The notes below the pieces were generated by a model. That model was not told the origin of the DNA. It saw nothing but the letters and a program-made list of their open reading frames with translations, and did no database searches. The position numbers and the translations under genes are program-made. A stretch of 64,000 nt of DNA from Deinandra increscens subsp. villosa (Eukaryota > Streptophyta > Magnoliopsida > Asterales > Asteraceae), in NCBI GenBank assembly GCA_039602395.1, contig JBCNJP010000009.1:2157528-2221527 (forward strand), written 5' to 3'. Numbering within the stretch: position 1 is the stretch's first letter; each line of letters starts with the position of its first letter. This document shows positions 42,525 through 56,360 of the stretch, piece after piece.

Positions 42525-44636
42525 TGTCACACCCCAACCGACGGCAAAAACGTCGGGGCATGATTAGATTGCCCATAAGCTCATGACAACTAATTCAATG
42601 ACAATAGTTGATAAATAATGAATTTCATTAATAACATTAAAAAAATAAAGCAATACGACACATATTGATAACAAATACAATTTCTTTATTAAACTAAGTC
42701 CAAAATCCCTATGTGATAGCATCTTGAAACATCAACATCTTAGCCTGCAACATGTATAAAATAAAGGGGGGTCAACTATAAATAGTTGGTGAGTAACCAC
42801 AAGTTTGATACATAACATATATTTGAAAAACATATGTTACGTGTCATATGATAGAATAAGTGAAATATAACATGCTAGAAGATATTGACAACATGAAAGA
42901 CTAGGCATAAACAAACCTCAATGACATATGCTAGATTCCCTAACCCGCAGGTTAGACTAAATGAAATAATGTAATAGGCTCCAAACACTCAACGCCAAAA
43001 CCGGTCAAGTTGAGTGAGTTGTCAACCGATAGATCTACCTTTGTTACCCCAGGCCTTACGTTAATGTTTATGCCAAATGAAAGACATGACAGACATGACA
43101 ACCATGACATACTTGACATCCGATGATAAACATGAAAACCTTTGATAAACATTAAAGCCTTTCAAAACCACATATTGATAAATCATGCTAGAAGTCACAT
43201 AACACATAATTCACACATAGATTACATACGCATGGTTAATGATAAACTTGAAAGACAACACTTTGAAATATGATACATGTTGCAACCCCAAAATGATAAA
43301 ATGAGAAAAGGGGCAAGGATTACTCACTTGGATTAGAAGTTAAGTCCACGAAAGTGAAAGTGAAAGGGTTAGTCCCGAAGATTCACCCTAAAAGAATAGA
43401 ATGGGACGACATGAGTATTGGAATATGGATTCAAAGCTCTTATGCATTTGGGGATGGGTTTTAATGTTATAAATATGATGTTTGAATATGTTACTTTTAA
43501 GACTAACAATTCTTTAAACGTTAAGCCTAATAGGTTATTACACTCTCATCATGGCGTCCCAGGTAAGCATCCAGGTCCGACTATGGGATTTATGTGAACA
43601 CTTATCCTTGACAGAGACCCTGACTACCGGTGTTTTCACCCTTCCAGTTACTACATGTCATTCACGTCTCAAGTACTATCACTAATTATGTTTGAGAAAC
43701 AATAGGTTTGGTTCTAAGGCTTTTGAAATCCTAAAATGGTATCTATGTTCAAAACCCGAATTATTAAGAATTGGTTTAATTGTTGATTTGTGAAAAACAA
43801 GCCTAAATCCCCACTTGTTCATTTATAAAAATTTTAACTTTTGGATTAGACGAATATAGATGAAATTGAACATGATAGGTTGGACTCGTTGGGCCTAACG
43901 AGCCTCTACAAGGCTACACCAAGCCTAAAGGCGGCCTAAGCAGGGTAACACGTCCTAATGACGTGCCTTTGCAAAGCTAGGTTGTCCAAAGGACAAGCCT
44001 TAACAATGCTAGGCGTTCTAAGAACGAGCCTTAGCAAGGCTACCTAAACGAGCCTAAAGCACCTAACTAAGAACCTAAATTAAACTAATTAAACTAAGAA
44101 AGCGATAGATAAACGAATAACGAAAAGAAGAAAGAACGAAAAAAAGAAAGAAAAAAAGAAGAATTACCTCAAAGAAGCTTTTCAAACAAGACAATCTCGA
44201 AGGGCAGCACCTCCTCACCGAGAACATAAAAAAACTACTACGCACGACACCCAAAGGGGTATTGTGTTTGTGGAACCACCAAAATTTGGTTTTTCCACTT
44301 GTTTATACTCAAACTAGGAGTTGCAAGCTATTAGGGACCTAACAAAGGTATTTATAGGTGTGAAATGAAGGAAAATATTGTATTATGGGCGATGTGGGAT
44401 AGGTTTACAAGGGAAAACGCGTCTTTGAAATCAACAATTAACACCAAACTTGTTTTAGCGATTCCCTCTTCGTTATAACTCGGTTTTGCGTGCGGTTTTC
44501 GCCCACGTTCACCATTTTCAGAGTACAATCATATGGAATAGAGTAATATACCATTTATAGTGTTGAGAATTGGGCTTAAACCTTGGATCTTGATGTGAGT
44601 CGAGTTTTCAAGTTTTTGAAACATACGGATGTTACA
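42525..44636 (-). mobile_element. 3' LTR of family A, left arm
   Basis: Reverse complement of the LTR at 54252-56360, with TGTAACATCC at 44636 and GGGGTGTGACA at 42525. It is inserted upstream of the gag-like gene. It contains the 32-bp minisatellite (about 43877-44047). Confidence 0.92.
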
Positions 44637-46330
44637 GTCTCCCCTACTTTAGAAAATATCGTCCCGAAATTCAGTTAGTAGAGACTGTAGGAAAAAGGAA
44701 TGAGGACAATTAAATGTTATACCGAAAAGTACACTTATACAAAAAAAAAATTAATTGTAAAGGTTTCCTTTGAAATAGTGATATAAACTTGTAACACTAA
44801 TTTTGACACACGACCAGGGCCAACTCTCGTCCGACACCTAGCCCACTTTTAAAGCACCACTGATGCTTATATATAGGGTGTACCGCAGCTAACCCACCAC
44901 ATCGTTGCTACTTCAAAAGCATGCTAGTTTCCTACAGAGAGACTCCCTCACACAACACAAAAAGCATGGAAAAGGTTTTGATAAGGGAATACTTGACACC
45001 GCAAGATCCAGCCGTAGTTTATATAACATGTGATACATTTGACAATGACATGGTTAATGGCGTACACACACGGAATGAGTACCATACCGAGAATCAAAGG
45101 TCATAGATGATTCGAATACGAGAATGCATGATTTGACCAAACAACATGTTCAGTAAAGTGAAAGCCACAATCTCCCCTACTTTAGGATATCCAAACGAGG
45201 AGAGGTGGAGGATAGAATAAGGGGTTGAGGGGTTAACATGTATCCATTTGAAAGTGATAACTTGGCTAATTAAAATCAATGTAAGTGAATGTATCCATCA
45301 AAAATGAAATCAATGTAACTGACAAAACAATGTCGGATTTTAAACAAGAGAACGCGTTCGATTCTGGCGAACTAGAAGTGTCGCGACTCACACCCAGTCC
45401 ACCTTTCTCGAGGCGCGAGGTCTAGACAAAATCCAAAAAAATTAAAAATATAATTCCTTGCTAATACGACAAGACCTCACAGCTATGACCCAAAATCAAT
45501 CGCATGGTTAACTAGTATTACATACAATTGATGGTTATAGTTCGTATGAGTCTTGGTTAGCAAGATTGGTAAAGCATGTGATAGTGAAAACACGTGATAA
45601 TAAAAACATGCAATATTGAAAACATGTGATAAGGTGGTCATGTGATAATGAAAGCGTGTAACAGTGATGTCATGAAATAATGAAAACATGTTGTAATGAT
45701 AAATATGAAAAATTGTGATAATGAAAACTTGAGATAGTGAAAACATTAAAGCATGAGATTATGAAAACATTAAAGCATGAGATTGTGAAAACATTTGATC
45801 ATGAAAACATGTGTAACGCTAGTACATAGGCTAATCGCGATAAGCGAACGGTTTACAAGTGGTATATCTATCAAATGGCATGATTCGAATGAATGGACTA
45901 ACTTAAATCGAGTGACATGAATTTGAAAGTTGAATATTAATTGAGCATAAGCATGTACTAAGTTTGAAATCATGAACTGAAGGTCGAAACATGCAAGTTT
46001 GAATTTTAAAATACACGAATTGAACCGGATGTTGGAATCTACACACCGAATATAGAAATCTTCAAGCTGAGACTTGAAAACTATAAACCAAGAGTTGAAT
46101 TTGCGAGCCGATAGTTGAATACCGCAAGCCAAGCGTTGAATATCACAACCGAATTCACCAACTGTGAGTCAAAAATCGCAAACCGAACTCACCAATCAAT
46201 TTTTGAATAATGTGAGTTACAAACTTTTGAATAAACACGTCATGTGTTGACACCACAAGTTTTAAATCCATAGATCAACATTAGAAACTGGGAATTGAGT
46301 CCACACATTGAGTATTGAATAAAGCGAGTT
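44637..46330 (-). mobile_element. Internal region of family A, left arm, cut by the gap
   Basis: Starts with the purine tract TAGGGGAGACTG-type (minus), repeated once more at about 45170-45190. Remaining sequence is degenerate short repeats (ATGTTTTCA-type and GAATTTGC/AACCGA-type). ORFs at 45483-46132 come from these repeats and are not convincing genes. Confidence 0.8.
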
Positions 46331-46830
46331 NNNNNNNNNNNNNNNNNNNNNNNNNNNNNNNNNNNNNNNNNNNNNNNNNNNNNNNNNNNNNNNNNNNNNN
46401 NNNNNNNNNNNNNNNNNNNNNNNNNNNNNNNNNNNNNNNNNNNNNNNNNNNNNNNNNNNNNNNNNNNNNNNNNNNNNNNNNNNNNNNNNNNNNNNNNNNN
46501 NNNNNNNNNNNNNNNNNNNNNNNNNNNNNNNNNNNNNNNNNNNNNNNNNNNNNNNNNNNNNNNNNNNNNNNNNNNNNNNNNNNNNNNNNNNNNNNNNNNN
46601 NNNNNNNNNNNNNNNNNNNNNNNNNNNNNNNNNNNNNNNNNNNNNNNNNNNNNNNNNNNNNNNNNNNNNNNNNNNNNNNNNNNNNNNNNNNNNNNNNNNN
46701 NNNNNNNNNNNNNNNNNNNNNNNNNNNNNNNNNNNNNNNNNNNNNNNNNNNNNNNNNNNNNNNNNNNNNNNNNNNNNNNNNNNNNNNNNNNNNNNNNNNN
46801 NNNNNNNNNNNNNNNNNNNNNNNNNNNNNN
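46331..46830. other. Assembly gap (500 N) at the inner edge of the inverted repeat
   Basis: Exactly 500 N. The left arm of the inverted duplication ends at its first base. Confidence 1.
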
Positions 46831-47157
46831 CGACGATGTAAAGCTTTTAAAAATGTATGTATGTCAGGTCAGGGTGAGGCTTCGACTAGTTATGAGAAGG
46901 CCCTGGTGATAAGGGATTAGACGGGCAAGCTATCGGACGGAAGGATGGTTTTGGCAAGCTGGCATAGTTATAGCAATATAACGTAGTGACAGATAGTATT
47001 TCCTTATGTAAATTATCTCTTACTTTGTAGTACTTGGCAAATAAATAAAAGTTTAAAATTTCCGCTGCTTAGTTATCTTTGTTGATACCTTGTGTTCATG
47101 AGTAAATTCGATTCGTGACCCCTTCTAGAGCCAAGTCTGGGAGTGGGCGTCACAAAT
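46831..47157 (+). mobile_element. End of an unassigned LTR (ends GGGCGTCACA)
   Basis: The sequence after the gap runs to GGGAGTGGGCGTCACA and then switches to copia-like sequence (AATTCC...). The TCACA end and the pattern CGTGACCCCTTCTAGAGCC suggest an LTR end. The start is lost in the gap, so the family is unknown. Confidence 0.4.
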
Positions 47158-47234
47158 TCCTGCCCAAAGTCAATTTTTAGAAATAGCCTTTAAAGATGGA
47201 AAATTAATTTGACAGCATCAGCTTAGGGGGAGAT
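47158..47234 (+). mobile_element. Copia-like internal 3' tail with polypurine tract
   Basis: A short internal segment ending GCTTAGGGGGAGAT directly before TGTAAAGAATATC. AGGGGGAG before an LTR start is the usual copia polypurine tract. Confidence 0.55.
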
Positions 47235-47850
47235 TGTAAAGAATATCACTTTGGAGATTTCCAGCTGAAAGCCAATTTTGAGTTGTTTCGGCTGAATTTG
47301 AAGTTCGAGTGGAAGTCTCAAGTTCAAGTGGAACAGGCAGTTCAACCGGAAGAAGCAAATTTTGTCTTATAGTGAATATTCCGGGTGAACTCAATTATCC
47401 ACCAGATAATGAGTTCAACCGGACTTTTTCTGAGAATTATTTTCAGTCGTCCAATCCCGCAAAAGCTTCTTGGTTGCTTCTAAATCTATCAAAGTCGCTC
47501 TCCCAAAGTAGAATATTGCTGATCACACGCAAGATATACCATCTGTCGAAGATTATTCTTTTGGTAGTTGTATTTAACTTTTTGTTTAACGGTTTAGATT
47601 AAATCGTTTGAGATCAATGGCTGGCTGTCATTGATCTCATCTGCACTATACATAGCTTAGTTAGCTCTTTATTTACAAACGGTTCTTGATCAACTTGCAA
47701 TAGTGTAACTTTGAGTTAATACAAATAGTGCCGAGTATTTTATACATCGCTGTTACTATCTTTATGCAATCAAACACTTACATTGTACATGAGAACTAGA
47801 TTATGCTTAAGTAAAGTGGAATATAACTTCATTCCGCAAGGTTATATTTA
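47235..47850 (+). mobile_element. 3' LTR of a copia-like element (end approximate)
   Basis: Starts TGTAAAGAATATC after the purine tract. A 97-codon ORF (47309-47602) lies inside and has no domain. The LTR has no partner in the window, so its right end is a guess. It is not visibly related to the copia LTR at 5570-6199. Confidence 0.5.
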
Positions 47851-48125
47851 CAAGTAAAGGGTTTATTGTTAAGTTAAAATCTAATTAACACTGATCCTAC
47901 AAATATTAATGTAGCTATCGAGGTAAGATACAAAAAAAGTTACACTTTAGGCAACGAACAAGAATACTAATCTAATTAATATATTCACTATTTAATAATA
48001 AACATAGTGGACATTTTATTTATAAAACGTAAGTAATTGATTTATCAGATAATTAAATTGGTTGTGGATTAATTAAATTATGAGATAATTGACTTAATTA
48101 GGATATATATGTATATCCTAAATTT
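47851..48125. other. AT-rich sequence without recognised features
   Basis: No ORF, repeat or RNA gene recognised. Confidence 0.5.
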
Positions 48126-48159
<34 letters not shown>

Positions 48160-48164
48160 TTTAG

Positions 48165-48212
<48 letters not shown>

Positions 48213-48289
48213 ATGAGGTTCATTGTAGACCCTTTAAAGTGTAGATCCCGTAGACCCCTATATTGTTCTATAAAACTCAAATAGCTTGT
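48126..48289. mobile_element. Truncated MITE in (TA)n
   Basis: TA tracts (48129-48157, 48167-48210) and the start AGATGAGGTTCATTGTAGAC, the same end as at 30194. The right half is missing and the sequence passes straight into family A LTR, so a deletion or recombination joined them near 48289. Confidence 0.7.
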
Positions 48290-50104
48290 AACTCCTAGTT
48301 TGAGTATAAACAAGTGGAAAAACCAAATTTTGGTGGTTCCACAAACACAATACCCCTTTGGGTGTCATGCATAGTAGTTATTTTATGTTCTCGGTGAGGA
48401 GGTGCTGCCTTCGAGACCGTCTTGTTTAAAAATCTTCTTTGAGGTAATTCTTCTTTCTTTCTTTCGTTCTTTCTTTTTTTCGTTATTCGTTTATCTATCG
48501 CTTTCTTAGTTTAATTAGTTTAATTTAGGTTCTTAGTTAGGTGCTTTAGGCTCGTTTAGGTAGCTTTGCTAAGGCTCATTCTTAGAACGCCTAGCATTGT
48601 TAAGGCTTGTCCTTTGGACAACCTAGCTTTGCAAATGCACGTCATTAGGACGTGTTGCCCTGCTTAGGCCGCCTTTAGGCTTGGTGTAGCCTTGTAGAGG
48701 CTCGTTAGGCCTAACGAGTCCAACCTATCATGTTCAATTTTATCTATATTCGTCTAATCCAAAAGTTAACATTTTATAAATGAACAAGTGGGGATTTAGG
48801 CTTCTTTTTCACAAATCAACAATTAAACCAATTCTTAATCATTCTAATATGTAATTCGGGTTTTGAACATAGATACCATTTTAGGATTTCAAAAGCCTTA
48901 GAACCAAACCTATTGTTTCTCAAACATAATTAGTGATAGTACTTGAGACGTGAATGAAATGTAGTAACTAGAAGGGTGAAAACACCGGTAGTCAGGGTCT
49001 CTGTCAAGGATAAGTGTTCGCATAAATCCCATAGTCGGACCTGGATGCTTACCTGGGACGTCATGATGAGAGTGTCATAACCTATTAGGCCAAAGCATGC
49101 TAGTAACATTTAAAGAATTGTTACTCTTAAAAGTAACATTTTCAAACATCAATTTATAACATTATACCCCATCCCCAAATGCATAAGAGCTTAGAATCCA
49201 TATTCCGATACTCATGTTGTCCCATTCTATTCTTTTAGGGTGAATCTTCGGGACTAACCCTTTCACTTTCACTTTCGTGGACTTAACTTCTAATCTAAGT
49301 GAGTAGTCCTTGCCCCTTTTCCCGTTTTATCATATTGGGGTTGCAACATGTATCCTATTTCAAAGTTTTGTCTTTCAAGTGTATCATTTACCATGCGTAT
49401 GTAATCTATGTGTGAATTATGTGTTATCTGACTTCTAACATGATTTGTCAATATGTGGTTTTGAAAGGCTTTCATGTTTATCAAAGGTTTTCATATTTAT
49501 CATCGGATGTCAAGTATGTCATGGTTGTCATGTCTGTCATGTCTTTCATTTGGCATAAACATTAACGTAAGGCCTAGGGTAACAAAGGTAGATCTATCGG
49601 TTGACAACCCACTCAACTTGACTGGTTTTGGCATTGAGTGTTTGGAGCCTATTTCATTATTTCATTTTAGTCTAACCTGCGGGTTAGGGAATCTAGCATA
49701 TGTCATTGAGGTTTGTTTATGCCTAGTCTTTTATGTTGTCAATATCTTCTAGCATGTTATATTTCACTTATTTTATCATATGACACGTAACACATGTTTT
49801 TCAAATATATGTTATGTATCAAACTTGTGGTTATACACCAACTATTTATAGTTGACCCCCCTTTATTTTATACATGTTGCAGGCTTAGATGTTGATGTTT
49901 CAAGATGCTATCACATAGGGAGTTTGGACCTAGTTTAATAAAGAAATTGTATTTGTTATCAATATGTGGCGTATTTTTTTAAAATTTTTTAATGTTATTA
50001 ATGAAATTCATTATTTATCAACTATTGTCACTAAATTAGTTGTAATGAGCTTATGGGCAATCTAATCATGCCCTGACGTTTTCGCCGTCGGTTGGGGTGT
50101 GACG
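48290..50104 (+). mobile_element. 5' LTR of family A element A2, first 0.3 kb missing
   Basis: Matches 8230-10054. The beginning (TGTAACATCC and about 310 bp) is absent. It ends GGGGTGTGACG, with the last A changed to G, followed by ATTGGTATCAGAGCC. Confidence 0.9.
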
Positions 50105-53100
50105 GATTGGTATCAGAGCCATGGCTATAGTGAACTAGGTTATTAGAAATAGAATGACCTAGACTATTGCCTTAGGTGTCCAAACACGAGAACCTCGTGT
50201 ATTTCATGCTTCGCTTAGAGATTGCCCTTTTTATGTCTTGTTTTGCCTTAGTTAGGATGTACCTCAAGTCTAACACTTATCACACACTCAATTTTAGGCT
50301 TCCTAGCCTTTTCGTGTTTTGCATGCGGTTTCATGATATCCTATATATACTTCGATTTTGATCTATGATATTCTTTTGATTTTCAAGATTTCATGGCTAA
50401 AACGCCACTTTTCATGATTTCAATGGCATTTTTGAAATTTTCACCATCAACACTTACTTTCATAATTTTACATATTTTACCCTCATGTTTTAGTCGATTG
50501 ATTTTCCATATTCAAACCTTTCGTGTTTTATTACATCCAAAGTCATCCTTGTGATTTCTATTTCACAATTTTATAATGTTGTATGACACTCCTGTGGCGT
50601 ATCACATCCTAAACTATCCTACGATTAACGTTATAGATTCACAGTTTCATTTCGACTCACCTTTGAGAATTCAAATAATCCCTTGGTTATTTACTTTGTA
50701 GCTCGAGTTTCATTATTTTCTGATTCCACCCTTGAGGTATTTCACGATGTTTATACAATCAATTTGTTACCCTCATGATTTCACATACTCTTGATTTTTC
50801 ACACATCGTCCTTGTATTTCAAATTCATGCCATTGCTCGTCACCATAAATGTGTTATGGATCTGATTATCCCATTTTAAACCAAAACCTTGTGAGTTCAT
50901 AAAACGCTTTTGCTTAGTTTCAAAACCTTCATTTCACGATTCTCAAGTCGCGGTCGATAGATTGTTTTATCAAATCGTGTTGCCAACCCATTTTAGACTC
51001 AACCCAGCAACCCATTGTTCCAATCATAGCCCAACATGTTACACCAATGCCCAATAGACACACCTGCATGGTGATTCGTGCAACTCTACAATGTGTGTCC
51101 TAGGTTGGCCATTGTAGACAATGCTTCGGTCAAACTAGCCAAACAGCTTGCGCATAGTAACTGTTTTGATCTTAAGTCAAACTTATCATTTGAATCCAGT
51201 CAGTCGGTTTATAAGTTTACGATTTTTTTTTGGAAAATTTATTTGTGATTTTATTGTTTGATGTACAATTTAAAATAATTTACATTCATCATTTCAAAAC
51301 CTATTTATAGCACGTAATTTGCTTTTTAACTCATTTACAGGTGAGCAAGTGCTTGTCGATGGGTTTACGAGTTTGCAAGATTGCATGGTTACGGGATTAC
51401 ATGCTTATGAGTTAACGCATTTACCCATTAACGAGCCTACGGACTCAAATGTACATGATATCACATTTTAGAAAATATTAAATTATCCATTTTTTAACCC
51501 CTCCAAAATATCACGTTTTGTACTTTTAGGTATACGTGTTTAGGAATTTACTTGTTTAGGAAATTATGAGTTTACGAGTCCACATGCTTACGGGATTGCA
51601 TGTGTACGAGTTTATGATTTTACAACTTTACGAGTAGATAACTATATATGTTTATCAGATTTAAAAAAGCTCATCCTTTATATTCAAGGTTATATTCCAA
51701 ACGCAATCACGCGATGTTCCAACTGTTTCGCCTTAACATTTATTTTTATCCAAACACATTTTTACCCTAGCTAACGTCAAATTTGTGTGTATCGTGAATT
51801 CAAAGATCGTTTGTTTTCCCCGCTCGACAATCAAGTCCTGACAATCTATGGAGATAAACCATTCCATGGGCTCTAGCTCATGTCCGGCGTTAAATCCCAC
51901 AAGTACTTGCATAAGGAGTACATGGCTTGTCTGGTCAGCATTGTGGACGTTCGTAATTAGGAATAGGGAGTCCAAGACATCTTAGTAATTCGGGATTTCC
52001 CAGAAGTGTTTCCCGAAGACATATTGGGTCTTTCTCCCGTTCGCCAAGACAACTTCCGCATTAATTTACCCAGTACTACTCCTGTTGGCAAGTCACCCTA
52101 TCGCCTCACACTGTTTTATGTCAGCCACTTACCTCTAATTCTCTTCCTTTCGCAATTACGACTCACATTTAGTCTCTTATCGCATTCATGATGACGATAT
52201 CTCCGCATCTGTACTACTTATATACTATAGATACTTCTCAGTCATGATCAACGTTTCGTTTTGAATCCATAATTGTGCCTAGCCATAAGCTTCTTATGGC
52301 TAACCAAGCACTCTTGTGGAACTCCTAGATTCTTTTGCAGCTCTTTTCTGGATAAATTTGTTATCGCCTTTGTTGGCGATGTTCGAATTTACTTGAATCC
52401 TATTTTCAAAAATTTCATGAAATTTTGACCCAAACAATAATCTTTAGGAAGACTCGCGCTATTCTGCATTTCGATACATATTGTATTTTTTTTATGTTAG
52501 CGCTATTTAATGTTTCGAACTTAATCTGTGGTTTTCATGCTTGGTGTATGAGTTCCAAACTCGCTTTACTCAATACTCAATGTGTGGACTCAATTCCCAG
52601 TTTCTAATGTTGATCTATGGATTTAAAACTTGTGGTGTCAACACATGACGTATTTATTCAAAAGTTTGTAACTCACATTATTCAAAAATTGATTGGTGAG
52701 TTCGGTTTGCGATATTTGACTCACAGTTGGTGAATTCGGTTGTGATATTCAACGCTTGGCTTGCGGTATTCAACTATCGGCTTGCAAATTCAACTTCTGG
52801 TTTATAGTTTTTAAGTCTCAGCTTGAAGATTTCTATGTTCGGTGTGTAGATTCCAACATCTGGTTCAATTCGTGTATTTTAAAATTCAAACTTGCATGTT
52901 TTGACCTTCAGTTCATGATTTCAAACTTAGTACATGCTTATGCTCAATTAATATTCAACTTTCAAATTCATGTCACTCGATTTAAGTTAGTCCATTCATT
53001 CGAATCATGCCATTTGATAGATATACCACTTGTAAACCGTTCGCTTATAGCGATTAGCCTATGTACTAGCGTTACACATGTTTTCATGATCAAATGTTTT

Positions 53101-54251
53101 CACAATCTCATGCTTTAATGTTTTCATAATCTCATGCTTTAATGTTTTCACTATCTCAAGTTTTCATCATCACAATTTTTCATATTTATCATTACAACAT
53201 GTTTTCATTATTTCATGACATCACTGTTACACGCTTTCATTATCACGTGACCACCTTATCACATGTTTTCAATATTGCATGTTTTTATTATCACGTGTTT
53301 TCACTATCACATGCTTTACCAATCTTGCTAACCAAGACTCATACGAACTATAACCATCAATTGTGTGTAATACTAGTTAACCATACGATTGATTTTGGGT
53401 CATAGCTGTGAGGTCTTGTCGTATTAACAAGGAATTATATTTTTAATTTTTTTGGATTTTGTCTAGACCTTGCACCTTGAGAAAGGTGGACTGGGTGTGA
53501 GTCGCGACACTTCTAGTTCGCTAGAATCGAACGCGTTCTCTTGTTTAAAATCCGACATTGTTTTGTCAGTTACATTGATTTCATTTTTGATGGATACATT
53601 CACTTACATTGATTTTAATTAGCCAAGTTATCACTTTCAAATGGATACATGTTAACCCCTCAACCCCTTATTCTATCCTCCACCTCTCCTCGTTTGGATA
53701 TCCTAAAGTAGGGGAGATTGTGGCTTTCACTTTACTGAACATGTTGTTTGGTCAAATCATGCATTCTCGTATTCGAATCATCTATGACCTTTGATTCTCG
53801 GTATGGTACTCATTCCGTGTGTGTACGCCATTAACCATGTCATTGTCAAATGTATCACATGTTATATAAACTACGGCTGGATCTTGCGGTGTCAAGTATT
53901 CCCTTATCAAAACCTTTTCCATGTTTTTTGTGTTGTGTGAGGGAGTCTCTCTGTAGGAAACTAGCATGCTTTTGAAGTAGCAATGATGTGGTGGGTTAGC
54001 TGCGGTACACCCTATATATAAGCATCAATGGTGCTTTAAAAGTGGGCTAGGTGTCGGACGAGAGTTGGCCCTGGTCGTGTGTCAAAATTAGTGTTACAAA
54101 TTTATTTCACTATTTCAAAGGAAACCTTTACAATTAATTTTTTTTTTGTATAAGTGTACTTTTCGGTATAACATTTAATTGTCATCATTCCTTTTTCCTA
54201 CAGTCTCTACTAACTGAATTTCGGGACGATATTTTCTAAAGTAGGGGAGAC
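50105..54251 (+). mobile_element. Internal region of A2, decayed Ty3/gypsy
   Basis: Primer-binding site, leader (50105-50668, matching A1 on both sides of the family B insertion), then AT-rich decayed sequence. Only a protease-RT linker is recognisable (separate entry). RT core, RNase H and integrase were not found, so the interior is largely deleted. It ends with the purine tract AAAGTAGGGGAGAC before the 3' LTR; a second copy of this tract is at 53696-53713. Degenerate repeats fill 51341-51640 (TTACGAGTT type) and 52640-53400. Confidence 0.75.
51740..52130 (+). pseudogene. Ty3/gypsy protease-RT linker remnant
   Basis: On the plus strand the text reads DNQVLTIYGDKP, then LMSGVKSHKYLHKEYMACLV, then after a frame change VFPEDILGLSPVRQDNFRINL and VGKSPYRL. 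This is the conserved linker between protease and reverse transcriptase of plant gypsy elements, also visible in family B at 15200-15500. Stops interrupt it, and the sequence past YRL is unrelated to RT. The 80-codon minus-strand frame across it is a shadow. It classifies family A as Ty3/gypsy. Confidence 0.8.
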
Positions 54252-56360
54252 TGTAACATCCGTATGTTTCAAAAACTTGAAAACTCGACTCACATCAAGA
54301 TCCAAGGTTTAAGCCCAATTCTCAACACTATAAATGGTATATTAGTCTATTCCATATGATTGTACTCTGAAAATGGTGAACGTGGGCGAAAACCGCACGC
54401 AAAACCGAGTTATAACAAAGAGGGAATCGCTAAAACAAGTTTGGTGTTAATTGTTGATTTCAAAGACGCGTTTTCCCTTGTAAACCTATCCCACATCGCC
54501 CATAATACAATAATTTCCTTCATTTCACACCTATAAATACCTCTGTTAGGTCCCTAATAGCTTGCAACTCCTAGTTTGAGTATAAACAAGTGGAAAAACC
54601 AAATTTTGGTGGTTCCACAAACACAATACCCCTTTGGGTGTCGTGCGTAGTAGTTTTTTTATGTTCTCGGTGAGGAGGTGCTGCCCTTCGAGATTGTCTT
54701 GTTTGAAAAGCTTCTTTGAGGTAATTCTTCTTTTTTTCTTTCTTTTTTTCGTTCTTTCTTCTTTTCGTTATTCGTTTATCTATCGCTTTCTTAGTTTAAT
54801 TAGTTTAATTTAGGTTCTTAGTTAGGTGCTTTAGGCTCGTTTAGGTAGCCTTGCTAAGGCTCGTTCTTAGAACGCCTAGCATTGTTAAGGCTTGTCCTTT
54901 GGACAACCTAGCTTTGCAAAGGCACGTCATTAGGACGTGTTACCCTGCTTAGGCCGCCTTTAGGCTTGGTGTAGCCTTGTAGAGGCTCGTTAGGCCCAAC
55001 GAGTCCAACCTATCATGTTCAATTTCATCTATATTCGTCTAATCCAAAAGTTAAAATTTTTATAAATGAACAAGTGGGGATTTAATCTTGTTTTTCACAA
55101 ATCAACAATTAAACCAATTCTTAATAATTCGGGTTTTGAACATAGATACCATTTTAGGATTTCAAAAGCCTTAGAACCAAACCTATTGTTTCTCAAACAT
55201 AATTAGCGATAGTACTTGAGACGTGAATGACATGTAGTAACTGGAAGGGTGAAAACACCGGTAGTCAGGGTCTCTGTCAAGGATAAGTGTTCACATAAAT
55301 CCCATAGTCGGACCTGGATGTTTACTTGGGACGCCATGATGAGAGTGTAATAACCTATTAGGCTTAACGTTTAAAGAATTGTTAGTCTTAAAAGTAACAT
55401 ATTCAAACATCATATTATAACATTAAAACCCATCCCCAAATGCATAAGAGCTTTGAATCCATATTCCAATACTCATGTCGTCCCATTCTATTCTTTTAGG
55501 GTGAATCTTCGGGACTAACCCTTTCACTTTCACTTTCGTGGACTTAACTTCTAATCCAAGTGAGTAATCCTTGCCCCTTTTCTCATTTTATCATTTTGGG
55601 GTTGCAACATGTATCATATTTCAAAGTGTTGTCTTTCAAGTTTATCATTAACCATGCGTATGTAATCTATGTGTGAATTATGAGTTATGTGACTTCTAGC
55701 ATGATTTATCAATATGTGGTTTTGAAAGGCTTTAATGTTTATCAAAGGTTTTCATGTTTATCATCGGATGTCAAGTATGTCATGGTTGTCATGTCTGTCA
55801 TGTCTTTCATTTGGCATAAACATTAACGTAAGGCCTGGGTAACAAAGGTAGATCTATCGGTTGACAACTCACTCAACTTGACCGGTTTTGGCGTTGAATG
55901 TTTGGAGCCTATTACATTATTTCATTTAGTCAAACCTGCGGGTTAGAGAATCTAGCATATGTCATTGAGGTTTGTTTATGCCTAGTCTTTCATGTTGTCA
56001 ATATCTTCTAGCATGTTATATTTCACTTATTCTATCATATGACACGTAACATATGTTTTTCAAATATATGTTATGTGTCAAACTTGTGGTTACTCACCAA
56101 CTATTTATAGTTGACCCCCCTTTATTTTATACATGTTGTAGGCTAAGATGTTGATGTTTCAAGATGCTATCACATAGGGATTTTGGACTTAGTTTAATAA
56201 AGAAATTGTATTTGTTATCAATATGTGTCGTATTGATTTTTTTTTTAATGTTATTAATGAAATTCACTATTTATCAACTATTGTCATTGAATTAGTTGTC
56301 ATGAGCTTATGAGCAATCTAATCATGCCCCGACGTTTTTGCCGTCGGTTGGGGTGTGACA
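54252..56360 (+). mobile_element. 3' LTR of family A element A2
   Basis: TGTAACATCC after TAGGGGAGAC, ending GGGGTGTGACA. It contains the 32-bp minisatellite at about 54847-55005. It is followed by TTTTTGCCAG, the flank shared with the left arm. Confidence 0.92.

Larger units (their letters stand above)
34883..46330. repeat. Left arm of an inverted duplication of more than 11.4 kb
   Basis: Every feature here recurs in reverse complement between 52558 and 64000; paired coordinates sum to about 98885-98888. Differences are of the order of 1-2 percent (for example five residue changes in a 120-codon frame at 45770-46132). Both arms share the TRIM, the MITE, the nested CACTA elements, the gag-like gene and LTR A. 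The inner end falls exactly at the N gap. Confidence 0.95.

Noticed and set aside
45483..46132. ORFs of 87 and 120 codons kept in both arms (52756-53405)
   Set aside because: They derive from degenerate short repeats, and conservation only reflects the recent duplication.
51733..51975. 80-codon minus-strand ORF in A2
   Set aside because: Shadow of the plus-strand protease-RT linker remnant.
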